From an uncultured Moraxella sp. (GTDB taxonomy: Bacteria > Pseudomonadota > Gammaproteobacteria > Pseudomonadales > Moraxellaceae), in NCBI GenBank assembly GCA_943908405.1, contig CALTTE010000004.1, positions 1-64,000 of the forward strand: a stretch of DNA of 64,000 bases, given 5' to 3'. The notes beneath the pieces were generated by a model that saw only the letters and a list, made by a program, of their open reading frames with translations, had not been told where the DNA came from and searched no databases. Numbering within the stretch: the stretch's first letter is position 1; every line of letters starts with the position of its first letter. The position numbers were made by a program, and so were the translations under genes. Positions 18,830-30,730 of the stretch are shown here, piece after piece.

Positions 18830-19064
18830 GTTATAATTAACTTTTGACCTTTTGTGTGTATTTAATGGCAATCAACTAAATGATGGCATTGAATGTAGAT
18901 GGTCGCACAAAATAAGGACAAACCCAACTTATGCCACAAAGCCTTTTTTAATCGCTCATAAAATACTAAATACCAATTTTTTGGTGTTTAGTATTTTTGC
19001 GTGTCTGTGCTTTGTTTGGCGGTCTTGCACCTTAGCGTGCTTTTTAGTTATGTAAGGAAAATTG

Positions 19065-22000
19065 ATGGCATACTCTTATACTGAAAAAAAACGTATTCGT
19101 AAAAGTTTTTCTAAGCTCCCTAATGTAATGGACATTCCTTACTTGCTTGCTATTCAAATGGATTCTTATCAAGAATTTTTGCAAGCGAATAAAAAACCGA
19201 AAGGGCGTGCCAATACAGGACTGCAAGCAGCTTTTTCATCAATCTTTCCTATAGAGAGTAATTCAGGTAATGCTGAGTTGCAATTTGTGGAATATTATTT
19301 GGGTGAGCCTGAATTTGATGAACGTGAGTGTATTACAAGAGGTTCAACGTTTGCTGCTCCTTTGCGGGTCAAAATTCGTTTGGTGATTAAGGATAAAGAC
19401 CATAAAGACAAAAATAGTAAAGCGGCAATCAAAGACATTAGAGAGCAAAGCGTTTATATGGGTGAAATTCCATTGATGACCGATAATGGTACTTTTATTA
19501 TCAATGGTACTGAGCGGGTGATTGTGTCACAATTACACCGTTCGCCTGGGGTGTTCTTTGACCACGACAAAGGCAAATCGCATTCTAGCGGTAAGGTGCT
19601 TTATAATGCCAGAATTATTCCTTACCGTGGCTCTTGGTTAGATTTTGAATTTGATATTAAAGATTTATTGTTTGCTCGTATTGACCGTCGCCGTAAATTG
19701 CCTGCCAGTATTATTTTGCGTGCTATTGGTATGGATACAAGTGAGATTTTATCCACCTTTTTTGATACGGTTGCCATTTATAAAAAAGGTGATGGCTTTC
19801 AAATGGAGCTGGTACCAGAGCGGTTATTGGGTGAAATGGCACAGTTTGATATTGTGGATACTGATGGCAATGTTATCATTGAACAAGGTAAGCGTATCAA
19901 TAGCAAGCGTATCAAAGACATTCAAAAAGCTAATTTAACACATTTAACCATACCTGATGAATATTTGTATGAAAAAGTATTGGCACAAGATGTGGTGGTT
20001 GGTGATGAGATTGTTGCTCGTGCCAATCAATTGATTGACCACGAATTGTTGGTTAAAATTGCCACCAATGAGGTGGAAAGTTTTCGTATTTTATTTACCA
20101 ATGATATTGACCAAGGAGCGTATATTGCCGATACTTTGCGAGCCGATGCAGTAACAAGTCGTGAAGAGGCATTGATAGAGATTTATAAGGTAATGCGTCC
20201 TGGTGAACCGCCTACCGTTGAAACGGCCGAAAAGTTGTTTGAAACAATGTTTTTTAGCCAAGAACGCTATGATTTGTCCAACGTGGGGCGAATGAAATTT
20301 AATCGGCGTTTGGGGCGAGAATTTATTGAAACCGATGATATTGATATTCAACGTGAACAAGGTGTATTGTCCAAAGCTGATATTATTGATGTCATTAAAG
20401 AGTTGATTGAAATTCGTAATGGGCGTAGCGATGTTGATGACATTGACCACTTGGGCAACCGTCGTATTCGCTCGGTTGGTGAGATGACCGAAAATCAATT
20501 CCGTATTGGCTTGGCAAGGGTAGAGCGTGCGGTTAAAGAGCGACTTGTTGCTGCTGAATCAGACAATTTATCGCCCCAAGATTTGATCAATTCCAAACCT
20601 GTTGCAGCGGCAATTAAGGAATTTTTTGGTTCAAGTCAATTATCGCAATTTATGGATCAAAATAACCCGTTGTCAGAGATTACTCACAAACGCCGTGTGT
20701 CAGCTTTGGGACCTGGTGGCTTAACACGTGAGCGGGCAGGCTTTGAGGTGCGAGATGTGCATCAAACCCATTATGGGCGTGTGTGTCCCATTGAAACGCC
20801 TGAAGGTCCAAACATTGGCTTGATTAATTCATTGGCGGTATTTGCCAAAACCAATAAATTTGGTTTTTTAGAGACACCTTATCGTCGTGTTATTGATGGT
20901 AAAGTAACCGATGATATTGAGTATATGTCTGCCATTGAAGAGGTGGGGGCGGTCATTGCTCAAGCCGATTCACCGATGAATGAGCAAGGCGAGCTAAGCG
21001 ATGAGATGGTGAGCGTGCGTTATAATGGTGAATTTGTGCGTATGGGTAGCGATAAAGTAACGCATATGGACGTATCGCCACGTCAGGTGGTGTCGGTGGC
21101 AGCAAGTTTGATTCCATTTTTGGAACACGACGACGCCAACCGTGCCTTGATGGGGTCAAATATGCAGCGTCAAGCAGTGCCAACATTGCGTTCTGATAAG
21201 CCACTGGTAGGTACGGGTATGGAACGACACGTTGCCCGTGATTCTGGGGTGTGTGTGGTGGCACGCCGTGGTGGAGTGATTGAAGAGGTGGACGCCAGCC
21301 GTATTGTTGTGCGTGTTAATGAACAAGAAATGCACGCAGGGGAGGCAGGGGTTGATATTTATAATTTGATTAAATATACCCGCTCCAACCAAAATACCTG
21401 TATCAATCAGCGTGTCATTGTAACCAAAGGCGATACCATTGACCGTGGCGATATTTTGGCAGATGGTCCATCAACGGATTTGGGTGAATTGGCACTTGGG
21501 CAAAATATGCGTGTTGCCTTTATGCCGTGGAATGGTTATAACTTTGAGGACTCAATTTTGCTGTCTGAGCGAGTGGTGATTGACGACCGTTTTACCACCA
21601 TTCACATTCAAGAACTTACCTGTGTTGCTCGTGACACCAAACTTGGGGCAGAGGAAATTACTGGCGATATTCCCAATGTTGGTGAGGCGGCTCTTGCTAA
21701 TTTAGATGAAGCAGGGATTGTGTATATTGGTGCTGAGGTGGATTCGGGTGATATTTTGGTGGGTAAGGTAACGCCAAAAGGCGAAAGTCAGCTAACCCCT
21801 GAAGAAAAATTATTGCGTGCTATTTTTGGAGAAAAAGCCGCCGATGTTAAAGATACGTCGTTGCGTGTGCCATCATCTACCAAGGGGACGGTCATTGATG
21901 TACAAGTATTTACCCGTGATGGCCTAGAAAAAGACAGCCGTGCTAAAGCCATAGAAAAAGCCCAGCTTGACAGTTATCGCAAGGACTTAAAAGAAGAGCT

Positions 22001-23171
22001 TAAGATTTTTGAAGATGCCGCTTATGGGCGTATCGTTACCTTGCTGACTGGACAAAAGGTCAGTGGTGGAGCTGGATTTAAGTCAGGGACGGTGATTGAC
22101 GCTGAAATGTTAAAAGAGCTGACACTGGATAACTTGCTTGATATTCAGCCAGCTGAAGAAGAAATATCTGAGCGCTTGATGCAGATTAATGAATACCTTA
22201 AAGACAAACAAGCCGATATTGATAATAAATTTGCTGAGAAAAAACGCAAATTAACCGCAGGCGATGATTTGGCTCATGGCGTGCAAAAAATCGTGAAGGT
22301 GTATTTGGCGGTTAAACGCCGTATTCAACCAGGCGATAAAATGGCAGGTCGCCACGGTAATAAAGGGGTGGTCTCTCGTATTATGCCCGTTGAGGATATG
22401 CCCTATGATGAAAACGGTAATCCTGTAGATATTGTGTTAAATCCGCTGGGTGTACCATCTCGTATGAACATCGGGCAGGTGCTTGAGACGCATTTGGGTA
22501 TGGCGGCCAAAGGCTTGGGCGATAAAATTGATTCAATGCTAAAACAGCAAGTGGCTATTGGTGAATTGCGTGAATTTTTGGATAAAATTTATAACCAAGT
22601 CGGCGGTGAACAAGTTGATTTGGCAAGTTTGTCCGATGATGATTTATTGGCGATGGCGGATAACTTAAAGCAAGGCGTGCCAATGGGTACAGCGGTTTTT
22701 GATGGGGCGAAGGAGAGTCAAATCAAAGAGCTTTTGACTCTTGCAGGTTTTGACAAATCAGGTCAGCAATATTTGTATGATGGTCGCACAGGCAAACGCT
22801 TTGATCGCCCTGTTACCGTAGGCTATATGTATATGTTAAAACTCAATCACTTGGTTGATGACAAAATGCACGCCCGTTCTACTGGTTCTTATAGCTTGGT
22901 AACTCAGCAGCCATTGGGTGGTAAAGCACAGTTTGGGGGTCAGCGTTTTGGTGAGATGGAGGTTTGGGCGTTAGAGGCTTATGGGGCGACCTATACCTTG
23001 CAAGAGATGCTGACCGTTAAATCTGATGATGTTGAAGGGCGTACCCGAATGTATAAAAATATCGTTGATGGCGAGCAGTATATGAACCCTGGTATGCCAG
23101 AATCGTTCAATGTTCTAACAAAAGAAATTCGTTCTTTGGGTATCAACATTGATTTAAAAGAAAAAGAATAG
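19065..23171 (+). CDS. rpoB: RNA polymerase beta subunit
   Basis: RpoB is the second-largest core subunit and contributes the rifampicin pocket and part of the catalytic cleft. The 1368-residue product matches gammaproteobacterial length. The ATG at 19065 ([15 protein letters not shown]) follows TAAGGAAAAT; a TTG one codon earlier is less likely. The rifampicin-determining region reads [20 protein letters not shown] and [11 protein letters not shown], with none of the common resistance substitutions at the Asp, His, Arg or Ser positions. Other hallmarks are [12 protein letters not shown] and the C-terminal [20 protein letters not shown]. It forms an operon with rpoC, 100 nt downstream. Confidence 0.99.
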   Translation: MAYSYTEKKRIRKSFSKLPNVMDIPYLLAIQMDSYQEFLQANKKPKGRANTGLQAAFSSIFPIESNSGNAELQFVEYYLGEPEFDERECITRGSTFAAPLRVKIRLVIKDKDHKDKNSKAAIKDIREQSVYMGEIPLMTDNGTFIINGTERVIVSQLHRSPGVFFDHDKGKSHSSGKVLYNARIIPYRGSWLDFEFDIKDLLFARIDRRRKLPASIILRAIGMDTSEILSTFFDTVAIYKKGDGFQMELVPERLLGEMAQFDIVDTDGNVIIEQGKRINSKRIKDIQKANLTHLTIPDEYLYEKVLAQDVVVGDEIVARANQLIDHELLVKIATNEVESFRILFTNDIDQGAYIADTLRADAVTSREEALIEIYKVMRPGEPPTVETAEKLFETMFFSQERYDLSNVGRMKFNRRLGREFIETDDIDIQREQGVLSKADIIDVIKELIEIRNGRSDVDDIDHLGNRRIRSVGEMTENQFRIGLARVERAVKERLVAAESDNLSPQDLINSKPVAAAIKEFFGSSQLSQFMDQNNPLSEITHKRRVSALGPGGLTRERAGFEVRDVHQTHYGRVCPIETPEGPNIGLINSLAVFAKTNKFGFLETPYRRVIDGKVTDDIEYMSAIEEVGAVIAQADSPMNEQGELSDEMVSVRYNGEFVRMGSDKVTHMDVSPRQVVSVAASLIPFLEHDDANRALMGSNMQRQAVPTLRSDKPLVGTGMERHVARDSGVCVVARRGGVIEEVDASRIVVRVNEQEMHAGEAGVDIYNLIKYTRSNQNTCINQRVIVTKGDTIDRGDILADGPSTDLGELALGQNMRVAFMPWNGYNFEDSILLSERVVIDDRFTTIHIQELTCVARDTKLGAEEITGDIPNVGEAALANLDEAGIVYIGAEVDSGDILVGKVTPKGESQLTPEEKLLRAIFGEKAADVKDTSLRVPSSTKGTVIDVQVFTRDGLEKDSRAKAIEKAQLDSYRKDLKEELKIFEDAAYGRIVTLLTGQKVSGGAGFKSGTVIDAEMLKELTLDNLLDIQPAEEEISERLMQINEYLKDKQADIDNKFAEKKRKLTAGDDLAHGVQKIVKVYLAVKRRIQPGDKMAGRHGNKGVVSRIMPVEDMPYDENGNPVDIVLNPLGVPSRMNIGQVLETHLGMAAKGLGDKIDSMLKQQVAIGELREFLDKIYNQVGGEQVDLASLSDDDLLAMADNLKQGVPMGTAVFDGAKESQIKELLTLAGFDKSGQQYLYDGRTGKRFDRPVTVGYMYMLKLNHLVDDKMHARSTGSYSLVTQQPLGGKAQFGGQRFGEMEVWALEAYGATYTLQEMLTVKSDDVEGRTRMYKNIVDGEQYMNPGMPESFNVLTKEIRSLGINIDLKEKE

Positions 23172-23271
23172 GCTTGAGTAATTTAAGCTTGAATAATTAA
23201 AGCTTAGAACAAACAATCGCCCAAGTTAGGCTTGGGCAAGCTAATTTTGGCAAGGCAGATGGAGAGATTTT

Positions 23272-26200
23272 TTGAAAGATTTATTAGAATTATTTAAAGC
23301 ATCTGATGCAGATAAGGTGCGTGAGTTTGATAGTATTCAAATTTCATTGGCAAGCCCTGATACCATCAAATCGTGGTCGCACGGTGAGGTAAAAAAACCT
23401 GAAACCATCAATTATCGTACCTTTAAGCCTGAACGTGATGGGCTGTTTTGTGCCAAAATTTTTGGACCGGTCAAAGATTTTGAGTGTCTTTGTGGCAAGT
23501 ATAAACGCCGTAAGTTTCAAGGCATTATTTGCGAAAAATGTGGTGTAGAGGTTACCGCCGCCAAAGTACGTCGTGAGCGTATGGGACATATTGAGCTGGC
23601 AAGCCCCGTTGCTCATATTTGGTTTTTAAAATCACTGCCCAGTCGTATTGGTTTGTTGCTTGACATTACTTTGCGTGATATTGAGCGGGTGTTGTATTTT
23701 GAAAGCTATATTGTTACTGACCCTGGTATGACAAGTCTTGAAAAAAATCAACTGCTTAATGATGATGAGTATTATAACGCTTTGGAACAGCACGGTGATG
23801 AATTTGTTGCCAAAATGGGTGCTGAAGCGATTCAAGACCTATTAAAAGACATTGATGTGGATTTGGAGATTGACAATTTGCGGGCAGAAATTCCGCAAAC
23901 AGGTTCTGAGACCAAGCTTAAAAAAATGTCCAAGCGTTTACAGCTGCTTGAGGCGTTTCGTGATTCGGGCAACAAGCCTGAATGGATGGTAATGAACGTT
24001 TTGCCAGTATTGCCGCCTGATTTGCGTCCTTTGGTGCCACTAGAAGGCGGTCGTTTTGCGACTTCAGATTTGAATGATTTGTATCGCCGAGTGATTAACC
24101 GTAACAATCGTTTAAAGCGGTTGCTTGAATTAAACGCCCCTGACATCATTGTGCGTAACGAAAAACGCATGCTTCAAGAGGCTGTTGATGCCTTACTTGA
24201 TAATGGTCGCCGTGGCCGTGCCATTACAGGGTCTAATAAACGCCCCTTAAAATCGCTGGCGGATATGATTAAAGGTAAGCAAGGGCGTTTTCGCCAAAAC
24301 TTGCTTGGTAAGCGTGTAGACTATTCAGGGCGTTCGGTCATTGTGGTAGGACCTACCTTGCGTTTACATCAGTGCGGTCTGCCCAAAAAAATGGCATTAG
24401 AATTGTTTAAGCCATTTACTTATGCCAAACTTCTATCACACGGTATTGCCACCACCATCAAAGCCGCCAAAAAAATGGTTGAGCGTGAAGAGCCTGCGGT
24501 TTGGGATATGCTGGCGATGGTGATTCGTGAACACCCTGTTTTGTTAAACCGTGCACCAACTTTGCACCGTTTGGGTTTGCAAGCCTTCGAGCCTGTGTTG
24601 ATTGAAGGTAAGGCAATCCAGCTACACCCCTTGGTTTGTGCGGCATTCAATGCTGACTTTGATGGCGACCAAATGGCGGTACACGTGCCATTAACGCTTG
24701 AGGCACAGCTTGAGGCTCGTGCGTTGATGATGTCCACCAATAACATTTTGTCGCCAGCTAATGGTGAACCGATTATTGTGCCATCACAAGATGTGGTGTT
24801 GGGGCTTTATTATATCAGTCGCTCATCTGTCAATGCCAAAGGTGAGGGAATGGTCTTTACCACCGTTAATGAGGCATTGCGTGCCATCGGTTCTGATGAT
24901 TTGTCGGTAAATGCCAAAATTAAGGTGCGAGTGAGCGAGACGCTAATCGATGAACAAACAGGCGAAAAAAGCGAACGCACCGAGCTAAAAGAAACGGTGG
25001 CAGGACGGCTTTTAATTTGGAATATTATGCCAAAAGGTATGCTGTTTGAAGAATGCAACAAAGAGATGACCAAGAAAAACATTTCTGCCTTGTTAAATTC
25101 TTGTTATCGTAAGCTTGGCGTCAAAGATTCGGTTATGTTTGCTGACCAATTGATGTATTTGGGCTTTGCCCAAGCGACTTTGTCGGGTATTTCTATTGGT
25201 CTTGAAGATATGGTGATTCCACCTAGCAAAAAAGCCATTATTGATGCTGCTGATGTTGAAGTGCGTGAAATTGAGCGTCAATTTGAAGAAGGGTTTGTAA
25301 CCGCTGGCGAGCGTTATAACAAAGTGGTGGATATTTGGTCACGTACCAATGACAAAGTTGCCAACGCAATGATGGAAAATTTATCCATGGATACGGTCAC
25401 CAATGCTGATGGTGAAGAAGAAGCGCAAAAATCTTTTAACTCCATTTATATGATGAGTGATTCTGGTGCAAGGGGTAGTGCTACTCAAATTCGTCAGCTG
25501 GCAGGTATGCGTGGCTTGATGGCAAAACCAGATGGTTCTATTATTGAGACGCCAATTAAAGCCAATTTCCGTGAAGGTTTGACGGTTTTACAATATTTTA
25601 TCTCAACGCACGGGGCACGTAAGGGCTTGGCGGATACGGCATTAAAAACAGCCAACTCAGGTTATTTAACTCGCCGTTTGGTTGATGTTGCTCAAGATTT
25701 GGTAATTACTCAGCACGATTGTGGCACAGAGGCAGGTCAGAAGATGACAGCTGTCATTGACGGTGGCAAAATCGTTGAGCGTTTGGGCGATAGAGTGCTT
25801 GGGCGAATCACCGCCAAAGATGTGGTTGATGCCAAAGGTGATATTATTATTGCCAAGGGTGAGCTGCTTGATGAGCGTTTGGTTGCATTGCTTGATGAAT
25901 ATGCCATTGATGAGGTTTGGGTGCGTTCGGTAATTACTTGTGAAGCAACTCACGGCGTGTGTGCAAAATGCTATGGACGTGATTTGGCACGAGGGCATTT
26001 GGTCAATATTGGCGAATCGGTTGGGGTGATGGCAGCTCAATCCATCGGTGAGCCTGGTACTCAGCTGACTATGCGTACTTTCCACGTTGGGGGAGCGGCA
26101 AGCTCGGCATCGGTAGAAAGTAGCGTATCGGTGGTTGGTGATGGTATTGCTCGTTTTAATAATATGAAGACGGTGGCACACAGTGAAGGTTATTTGGTTG

Positions 26201-27480
26201 TGGTGTCGCGTTCAGCAGAATTGGCTGTTACTGATGATAAAGGGCGTGAACGTGAACGTTACAAAGTCCCTTATGGCTCTATTGTAACGGTCAAAGATGG
26301 CGATAGCGTAACCGCTGGTGAGACTGTTGCCAAGTGGGACCCACACACCCACCCAATCGTTACCGAGTTTGCTGGGGTAGTGCGTTTTAGCGATATCACC
26401 GATGGTATGACCGCTAGAATCAAAACCGATGAAACAACCGGTATTAGCTCTTTTGAAATTTTGCAAAGCCGTGAACGCCCAAGCATTGCCAAAGATTTGC
26501 GTCCTGCGATTATTTTGGATACCGATGGTAAAGAGGTGGTGTACTTCTTGCCTTATGGGACATTGATTCGTATCAAAGAAGGCGAAAATGTTGGCGTGGG
26601 TTCTATTTTGGGTCGTGTGCCACAAGCCACATCAGGTACCAAAGACATTACAGGGGGCTTGCCTCGTGTGGCAGACTTGTTTGAAGCACGTCGCCCCAAA
26701 GACCACGCCATTATGGCCGAGATTAGTGGGGTGGTGAGCTTTGGTAAAGAAACAAAAGGCAAAAACCGCTTTATCATTACCGCTGAAAATGGTGAAACAC
26801 ACGAGGAGTTGATTCCTAAATGGCGACAAATCAACGTTTTTGAGGGCGAATCGGTAGAACGAGGTGAGATTGTTTCTGATGGCCCACAAAATCCCCACGA
26901 TATTTTGCGTCTTAAAGGAGAAACGGCATTGGCGGATTATATCGTCAATGAAGTGCAAGAGGTCTATCGCTTACAAGGTGTAAAAATCAATGACAAGCAC
27001 ATTGAGGTTATTGTGCGTCAAATGCTAAGAAAAGTTGAAGTGATTGATGGCGGCGATTCTAGTTACTTTAAGGGCGACCAAGTAGAGTACAGCAAAATTC
27101 GTGAGCTTAATGCCAAACTTGACAGCGAAGACAAATTCCCTGTGCGTTACGAGCGTCAGCTGTTGGGTATCACTAAAGCCAGCCTTGCAACCGAAAGCTT
27201 TATTTCAGCCGCTTCATTCCAAGAGACTACCCGTGTCTTGACTGCTGCTGCAGTGATGGGCAAGGTTGATGACTTGGTGGGACTCAAAGAAAACGTGGTT
27301 GTTGGACGGTTGATTCCTGCAGGTACAGGGCTTGCTTATCATCAAAGCCGAACTCGCAAATCGGTGGCTGATGAGCCTGTGGTTGATACCATTCATAGCG
27401 ATGAGGTCGTTAATATCAATGATAGTTTTGCCCAATCTTTTGTTAATGAGTTGGAACAAAACAAAGAACAAAACCTATAA
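23272..27480 (+). CDS. rpoC: RNA polymerase beta' subunit
   Basis: RpoC is the largest core subunit and carries the catalytic Mg site. The 1402-residue protein has the N-terminal zinc ribbon (CLCGKYK and CEKCGVEV), the active-site loop [12 protein letters not shown], the trigger-loop region and a second zinc site ([19 protein letters not shown]). The start is TTG, giving MKDLLELF. It is supported by a GGAGAG ribosome-binding site and by conservation of MKDLL in relatives. A strong terminator follows. Confidence 0.98.
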   Translation: MKDLLELFKASDADKVREFDSIQISLASPDTIKSWSHGEVKKPETINYRTFKPERDGLFCAKIFGPVKDFECLCGKYKRRKFQGIICEKCGVEVTAAKVRRERMGHIELASPVAHIWFLKSLPSRIGLLLDITLRDIERVLYFESYIVTDPGMTSLEKNQLLNDDEYYNALEQHGDEFVAKMGAEAIQDLLKDIDVDLEIDNLRAEIPQTGSETKLKKMSKRLQLLEAFRDSGNKPEWMVMNVLPVLPPDLRPLVPLEGGRFATSDLNDLYRRVINRNNRLKRLLELNAPDIIVRNEKRMLQEAVDALLDNGRRGRAITGSNKRPLKSLADMIKGKQGRFRQNLLGKRVDYSGRSVIVVGPTLRLHQCGLPKKMALELFKPFTYAKLLSHGIATTIKAAKKMVEREEPAVWDMLAMVIREHPVLLNRAPTLHRLGLQAFEPVLIEGKAIQLHPLVCAAFNADFDGDQMAVHVPLTLEAQLEARALMMSTNNILSPANGEPIIVPSQDVVLGLYYISRSSVNAKGEGMVFTTVNEALRAIGSDDLSVNAKIKVRVSETLIDEQTGEKSERTELKETVAGRLLIWNIMPKGMLFEECNKEMTKKNISALLNSCYRKLGVKDSVMFADQLMYLGFAQATLSGISIGLEDMVIPPSKKAIIDAADVEVREIERQFEEGFVTAGERYNKVVDIWSRTNDKVANAMMENLSMDTVTNADGEEEAQKSFNSIYMMSDSGARGSATQIRQLAGMRGLMAKPDGSIIETPIKANFREGLTVLQYFISTHGARKGLADTALKTANSGYLTRRLVDVAQDLVITQHDCGTEAGQKMTAVIDGGKIVERLGDRVLGRITAKDVVDAKGDIIIAKGELLDERLVALLDEYAIDEVWVRSVITCEATHGVCAKCYGRDLARGHLVNIGESVGVMAAQSIGEPGTQLTMRTFHVGGAASSASVESSVSVVGDGIARFNNMKTVAHSEGYLVVVSRSAELAVTDDKGRERERYKVPYGSIVTVKDGDSVTAGETVAKWDPHTHPIVTEFAGVVRFSDITDGMTARIKTDETTGISSFEILQSRERPSIAKDLRPAIILDTDGKEVVYFLPYGTLIRIKEGENVGVGSILGRVPQATSGTKDITGGLPRVADLFEARRPKDHAIMAEISGVVSFGKETKGKNRFIITAENGETHEELIPKWRQINVFEGESVERGEIVSDGPQNPHDILRLKGETALADYIVNEVQEVYRLQGVKINDKHIEVIVRQMLRKVEVIDGGDSSYFKGDQVEYSKIRELNAKLDSEDKFPVRYERQLLGITKASLATESFISAASFQETTRVLTAAAVMGKVDDLVGLKENVVVGRLIPAGTGLAYHQSRTRKSVADEPVVDTIHSDEVVNINDSFAQSFVNELEQNKEQNL

Positions 27481-27491
27481 GCCTACCACAC

Positions 27492-27524
27492 AAATCCCTA
27501 AGCGTTGTGCTTGGGGATTTTTTT
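27492..27524 (+). terminator. Terminator of the rpoBC operon
   Basis: The stem AAATCCCTAAGC / GCTTGGGGATTT has a 5-nt loop and a long T-run. It lies 12 nt after the rpoC stop. Confidence 0.85.
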
Positions 27525-27631
27525 GTGGGTCAATTGATTGTGATGGCTGTTAAGAATAAGGTTGATGCTAGATAGTGTATAATGTATTTTATCAATCAAG
27601 TAATTATAAAACTGTAGCTTAGTGAGCGATA

Positions 27632-28408
27632 ATGCCTAAATCCATAGAGCCTATGCAACTTGACACACTTTTTGCGATGCCTTTAGATAACAATGCTCGT
27701 TTTAGTTTTGATGAGCAGGTGGTGGCGTGCTTTCCTGATATGATACGTCGCAGTGTGCCAGGTTATGGGCAGATGTTGGCGGTGTTGCCACTATTGGCAC
27801 GCCGTCATTGTGCTTATCGTCAAATGGACGCATCGGGCAAAAAAATCAGCCGTGTGTATGATTTGGGCTGTTCGCTTGGGGCGGTCAGTTTGGTACTTGC
27901 TAAGCACTTTAAGCCCAATGAGCTTGAAATTTGTGCTTTGGATTTGTCCGCCCCAATGATAGAACAAGCCAAGCATATTGCCGCTACCCATTATCCAGAA
28001 CATCGTATTGATTTTAAGCGTGCCGATATTTGCGATGAGCCACTGCTTGACTGTGATATGATTGTGCTTAATTTAACGTTGCAATTTTTGCCTCCCGATG
28101 AACGGCTAGCGGTATTAAAAAAATGCCATCAAGCCTTGAGCGTTGGCGGTATTTTGGTATTGACCGAAAAAATCCACTTGCCAGATGAACAAGACGATGC
28201 GTGGCAAGTTGAGCGATATTATGATTTTAAGCGTGCCAATGGCTATAGTGAGCTTGAAATTAGCACCAAACGCAACGCTTTAGAAAATGTGCTAATAACC
28301 GACACCTTGGCCACACACCACAAACGATTACAGCAGGCGGGCTTTGAGCGGTCATTGACTTGGTTTATGTTTTTGAATTTTGTCTCTATGGTGGCATTTA
28401 AGCGTTAA
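27632..28408 (+). CDS. cmoA: Carboxy-S-adenosyl-L-methionine synthase
   Basis: CmoA converts SAM and prephenate to carboxy-SAM, the carboxymethyl donor for wobble uridine modification. The 258-residue protein has [20 protein letters not shown], the SAM motif [16 protein letters not shown] and [17 protein letters not shown], all diagnostic of CmoA rather than of generic methyltransferases. The next gene, cmoB, uses its product. No ribosome-binding site of note; the ATG is the first in frame with conserved sequence. Confidence 0.94.
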   Translation: MPKSIEPMQLDTLFAMPLDNNARFSFDEQVVACFPDMIRRSVPGYGQMLAVLPLLARRHCAYRQMDASGKKISRVYDLGCSLGAVSLVLAKHFKPNELEICALDLSAPMIEQAKHIAATHYPEHRIDFKRADICDEPLLDCDMIVLNLTLQFLPPDERLAVLKKCHQALSVGGILVLTEKIHLPDEQDDAWQVERYYDFKRANGYSELEISTKRNALENVLITDTLATHHKRLQQAGFERSLTWFMFLNFVSMVAFKR

Positions 28409-28649
28409 AAGCCAATACAATCAATCCAAATAAACAATTACTAAATAAACAATCAATCCAAATCAAGATTTTGGCTGATGCTGTTGATGTGCTGATGTTG
28501 TTGATGCAATATAAAAAACGCTTTTAAATACCTAACAAAACAGCCATAAGCCAAATATCCGCTGACAATTATTGTCGGGGGTTGTTGGTGAATTTGGTGT
28601 TAAGAGATTTAGTAATGAATAAATTTAGCCATTAACAAATAAGGCGGTT

Positions 28650-29690
28650 ATGACCCAAGAGGATACAAGGTACACGGTGCCTGTGATTGAAAGCGAATTT
28701 TATCAAATGCTGGCAATGTTGTCGGTGCATTATCCGATTGCCAATGATTGGCTAGCAAAATTGCCGCATTGGCTTGTTGACATTAAGGATAAAAACCGCT
28801 ATGCCAATGCCCCGTATTATGCGTCATTGGTGGCAAAATTGCCCAATATTGCTAGACAAAAGGTGGGGTTAAACACCAAAGAGGTGAGTGTTGTTTTTGC
28901 TATGGATAGCAATGACACCAAAAAAACCCAAGCTTTATTAAAGGGGCTGATGCCGTGGCGTAAGGGTGGTTTTCGTTTGGGCGATGGCGATAATGCAATT
29001 TATATTGATACCGAATGGCGAAGCGATTTAAAATGGGATAGGGTATCGCCGTTGGTGGATTTGGTGGGCAAGCGTGTGCTGGACGTCGGGGGTGGTTCTG
29101 GTTATCACGGCTTTCGTATGGTGGGGGCAGGTGCTGATACGGTGGTGGTGATTGACCCATCGCCCTTGTTTTATTATCAATTTATGGCGATTCGGCAACT
29201 GATGGGACGCCAATCAAACCGTTTTGGGCAATCGCCTATTCACTTTGCCCCTGTAGCGCTTGAGCAATTGCCCCAAGCAGGGCTGTTTAATGTCGTGTTT
29301 TGTATGGGGGTACTGTATCATCGCCCATCGCCATTGGACTGTTTATACCAACTAAAAAGCCAGCTGTTATCAGGGGGGCAATTGGTGCTTGAAACGCTGG
29401 TGGTTGATGGCGACGAGCATACGGTGTTTGTGCCAGAAGAACGCTATGCGATGATGAATAATGTGTATTTTTTGCCATCGGTGTTAGCATTGACAAAATG
29501 GCTGAAAAAATGTGGCTTTATTGATATTCGCTGTATTGATGTTGCCACTACCAGCACCGATGAACAGCGTGCCACCGAATGGATGACTTATCAATCACTT
29601 AAAGACTTTTTGCACCCAAACGACCAAACCAAAACCATTGAAGGCTATCCTGCACCCAAACGGGCGGTAATGCTTGCCAGCGTGCCTTAG
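28650..29690 (+). CDS. cmoB: tRNA U34 carboxymethyltransferase
   Basis: CmoB transfers the carboxymethyl group from carboxy-SAM to 5-hydroxyuridine at tRNA position 34, yielding cmo5U. The 346-residue protein contains LMPWRKGGFRLGD, IDTEWRSDLKWDRV, the cofactor motif VLDVGGGSGYHGFRM and VFCMGVLYHRPSPLDCL. cmoA lies 241 nt upstream, and cmoM at 2.9-3.7 kb completes the methyl-ester branch. The length is normal, slightly over the 323 residues of E. coli. Confidence 0.94.
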   Translation: MTQEDTRYTVPVIESEFYQMLAMLSVHYPIANDWLAKLPHWLVDIKDKNRYANAPYYASLVAKLPNIARQKVGLNTKEVSVVFAMDSNDTKKTQALLKGLMPWRKGGFRLGDGDNAIYIDTEWRSDLKWDRVSPLVDLVGKRVLDVGGGSGYHGFRMVGAGADTVVVIDPSPLFYYQFMAIRQLMGRQSNRFGQSPIHFAPVALEQLPQAGLFNVVFCMGVLYHRPSPLDCLYQLKSQLLSGGQLVLETLVVDGDEHTVFVPEERYAMMNNVYFLPSVLALTKWLKKCGFIDIRCIDVATTSTDEQRATEWMTYQSLKDFLHPNDQTKTIEGYPAPKRAVMLASVP

Positions 29691-29810
29691 TTGTGTTTGA
29701 TGTTTATCTTGATTTACCAGCCATTGCTTGATTGCCAGTGTTTTAACCAAAAAAGCTTCACTTAAAAACTGCTTAATTAAAATGACTTAATAAATCATTT
29801 AACCAGCATT

Positions 29811-29908
29811 ATTAAAAACTAAGCATTAAAAATTAAGCGTTAAAGGCTGAGCGTGAAAGATGGAGCGTTAAAGACCGAAGATTAAAAACCGAGCGTTAAA
29901 AACGGTAA
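29811..29908. repeat. Seven degenerate 14-bp tandem repeats (cmoB downstream gap)
   Basis: Seven contiguous 14-bp units with consensus near GTTAAAAACCGAGC fill 29811-29908, with two to five differences between units. They sit in a 465-nt non-coding gap (29691-30155) in which no gene, terminator or RNA was otherwise recognised. Confidence 0.8.
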
Positions 29909-30155
29909 ATGAGACGGCAAATTAAACCAAACAATAAGTCAAACAAACAGTAAGTTAAATGAGTAATTGATAAAAAGTACCATTACAAAAGTTATTGGCA
30001 TTAAAAGCCTGAATAAGTGTGATATTAAAAGACTTAATCAAATCCATTAAATTAATCCCATTGAAGGCAAAAGCGGTATTTGCTTAAAAAAGCGGTTTTG
30101 GCTTGAAGCAGTTTTGACTGAATTACTGGGTTAAATACTGGTTTAAATAATGGGA

Positions 30156-30389
30156 TTAAATCACCCAGTTTTTGAGTACCCACTCCAAAATAATTTTGGC
30201 AATAAATCCAAAAAATCCTGCCCCCAATGCCACAAAAATCCAAAACGTGCCTCTTTTACCTGCATTGGATTTTTTGGCGATGTCCCACATAATAAAAAAC
30301 AAAAAGCCAATAAATAAGGGCAATAAGCCATACAATCCAAACTTGGTAATGGTTTCTGAAGAAATAGCAACGATCATAATAGCTTGCAA
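30156..30389 (-). CDS. Small DUF2788-like membrane protein
   Basis: The 77-residue protein has two hydrophobic helices, LYGLLPLFIGFLFFIMW and FWIFVALGAGFFGFIAKIIL, separated by a basic loop (DIAKKSNAGKRG). The layout and the WDIAKKSNAGKRGT segment resemble the DUF2788 family of small inner-membrane proteins in Moraxellaceae and Pseudomonas, whose function is unknown. The start is uncertain: a second Met four codons in, just before IVAISSETITKFG, is equally good. It stands alone between cmoB and argS. Confidence 0.65.
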   Translation of the reverse strand: MQAIMIVAISSETITKFGLYGLLPLFIGFLFFIMWDIAKKSNAGKRGTFWIFVALGAGFFGFIAKIILEWVLKNWVI

Positions 30390-30730
30390 CCTTAGGCTAA
30401 ATTAGCCATTATAACACAAACCTATTACACAAAAGCAGTGCAAGGGCTTGATTTGTAGGTTTTGTCGTTGTGGTTTGGGCGGGTGATTTGGTGGGCGGTT
30501 GTGTCTGTTGGTTTGGTGCTTTGGGCGTTGTTTGATGCTTTTGTCATTGCTTGATACTTTTTGTTTTTGATGCTGTTTATTTATTGATACTGTTTATTTG
30601 TTAATAACGGCTGAATAATCACAAAAAACAAGTAAGCACAAAAAATGCAAAAACTTAATGAAAAGTACGGCTAAATTTGTTATAGTTATCGCCATTTGAT
30701 TATTATTGATTGACAAAAAAAGGGGGAGTG
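30390..30730. other. 341-nt non-coding gap before argS
   Basis: No gene was recognised. Much of 30440-30560 is strongly G/T-rich on the plus strand. The argS promoter is probably here but is not clear by eye. Confidence 0.4.

Noticed and set aside
20610..20830. Possible rifampicin-resistance substitution in rpoB
   Set aside because: The resistance region matches the wild-type pattern at the usual positions. A VHQTHYGR variant next to it looks like the lineage-typical form.
25666..26181. Long antisense open frame inside rpoC
   Set aside because: It is a shadow of a conserved coding region, with no ribosome-binding site or family sequence. Similar shadows across rpoB, rpoC and lnt were ignored.
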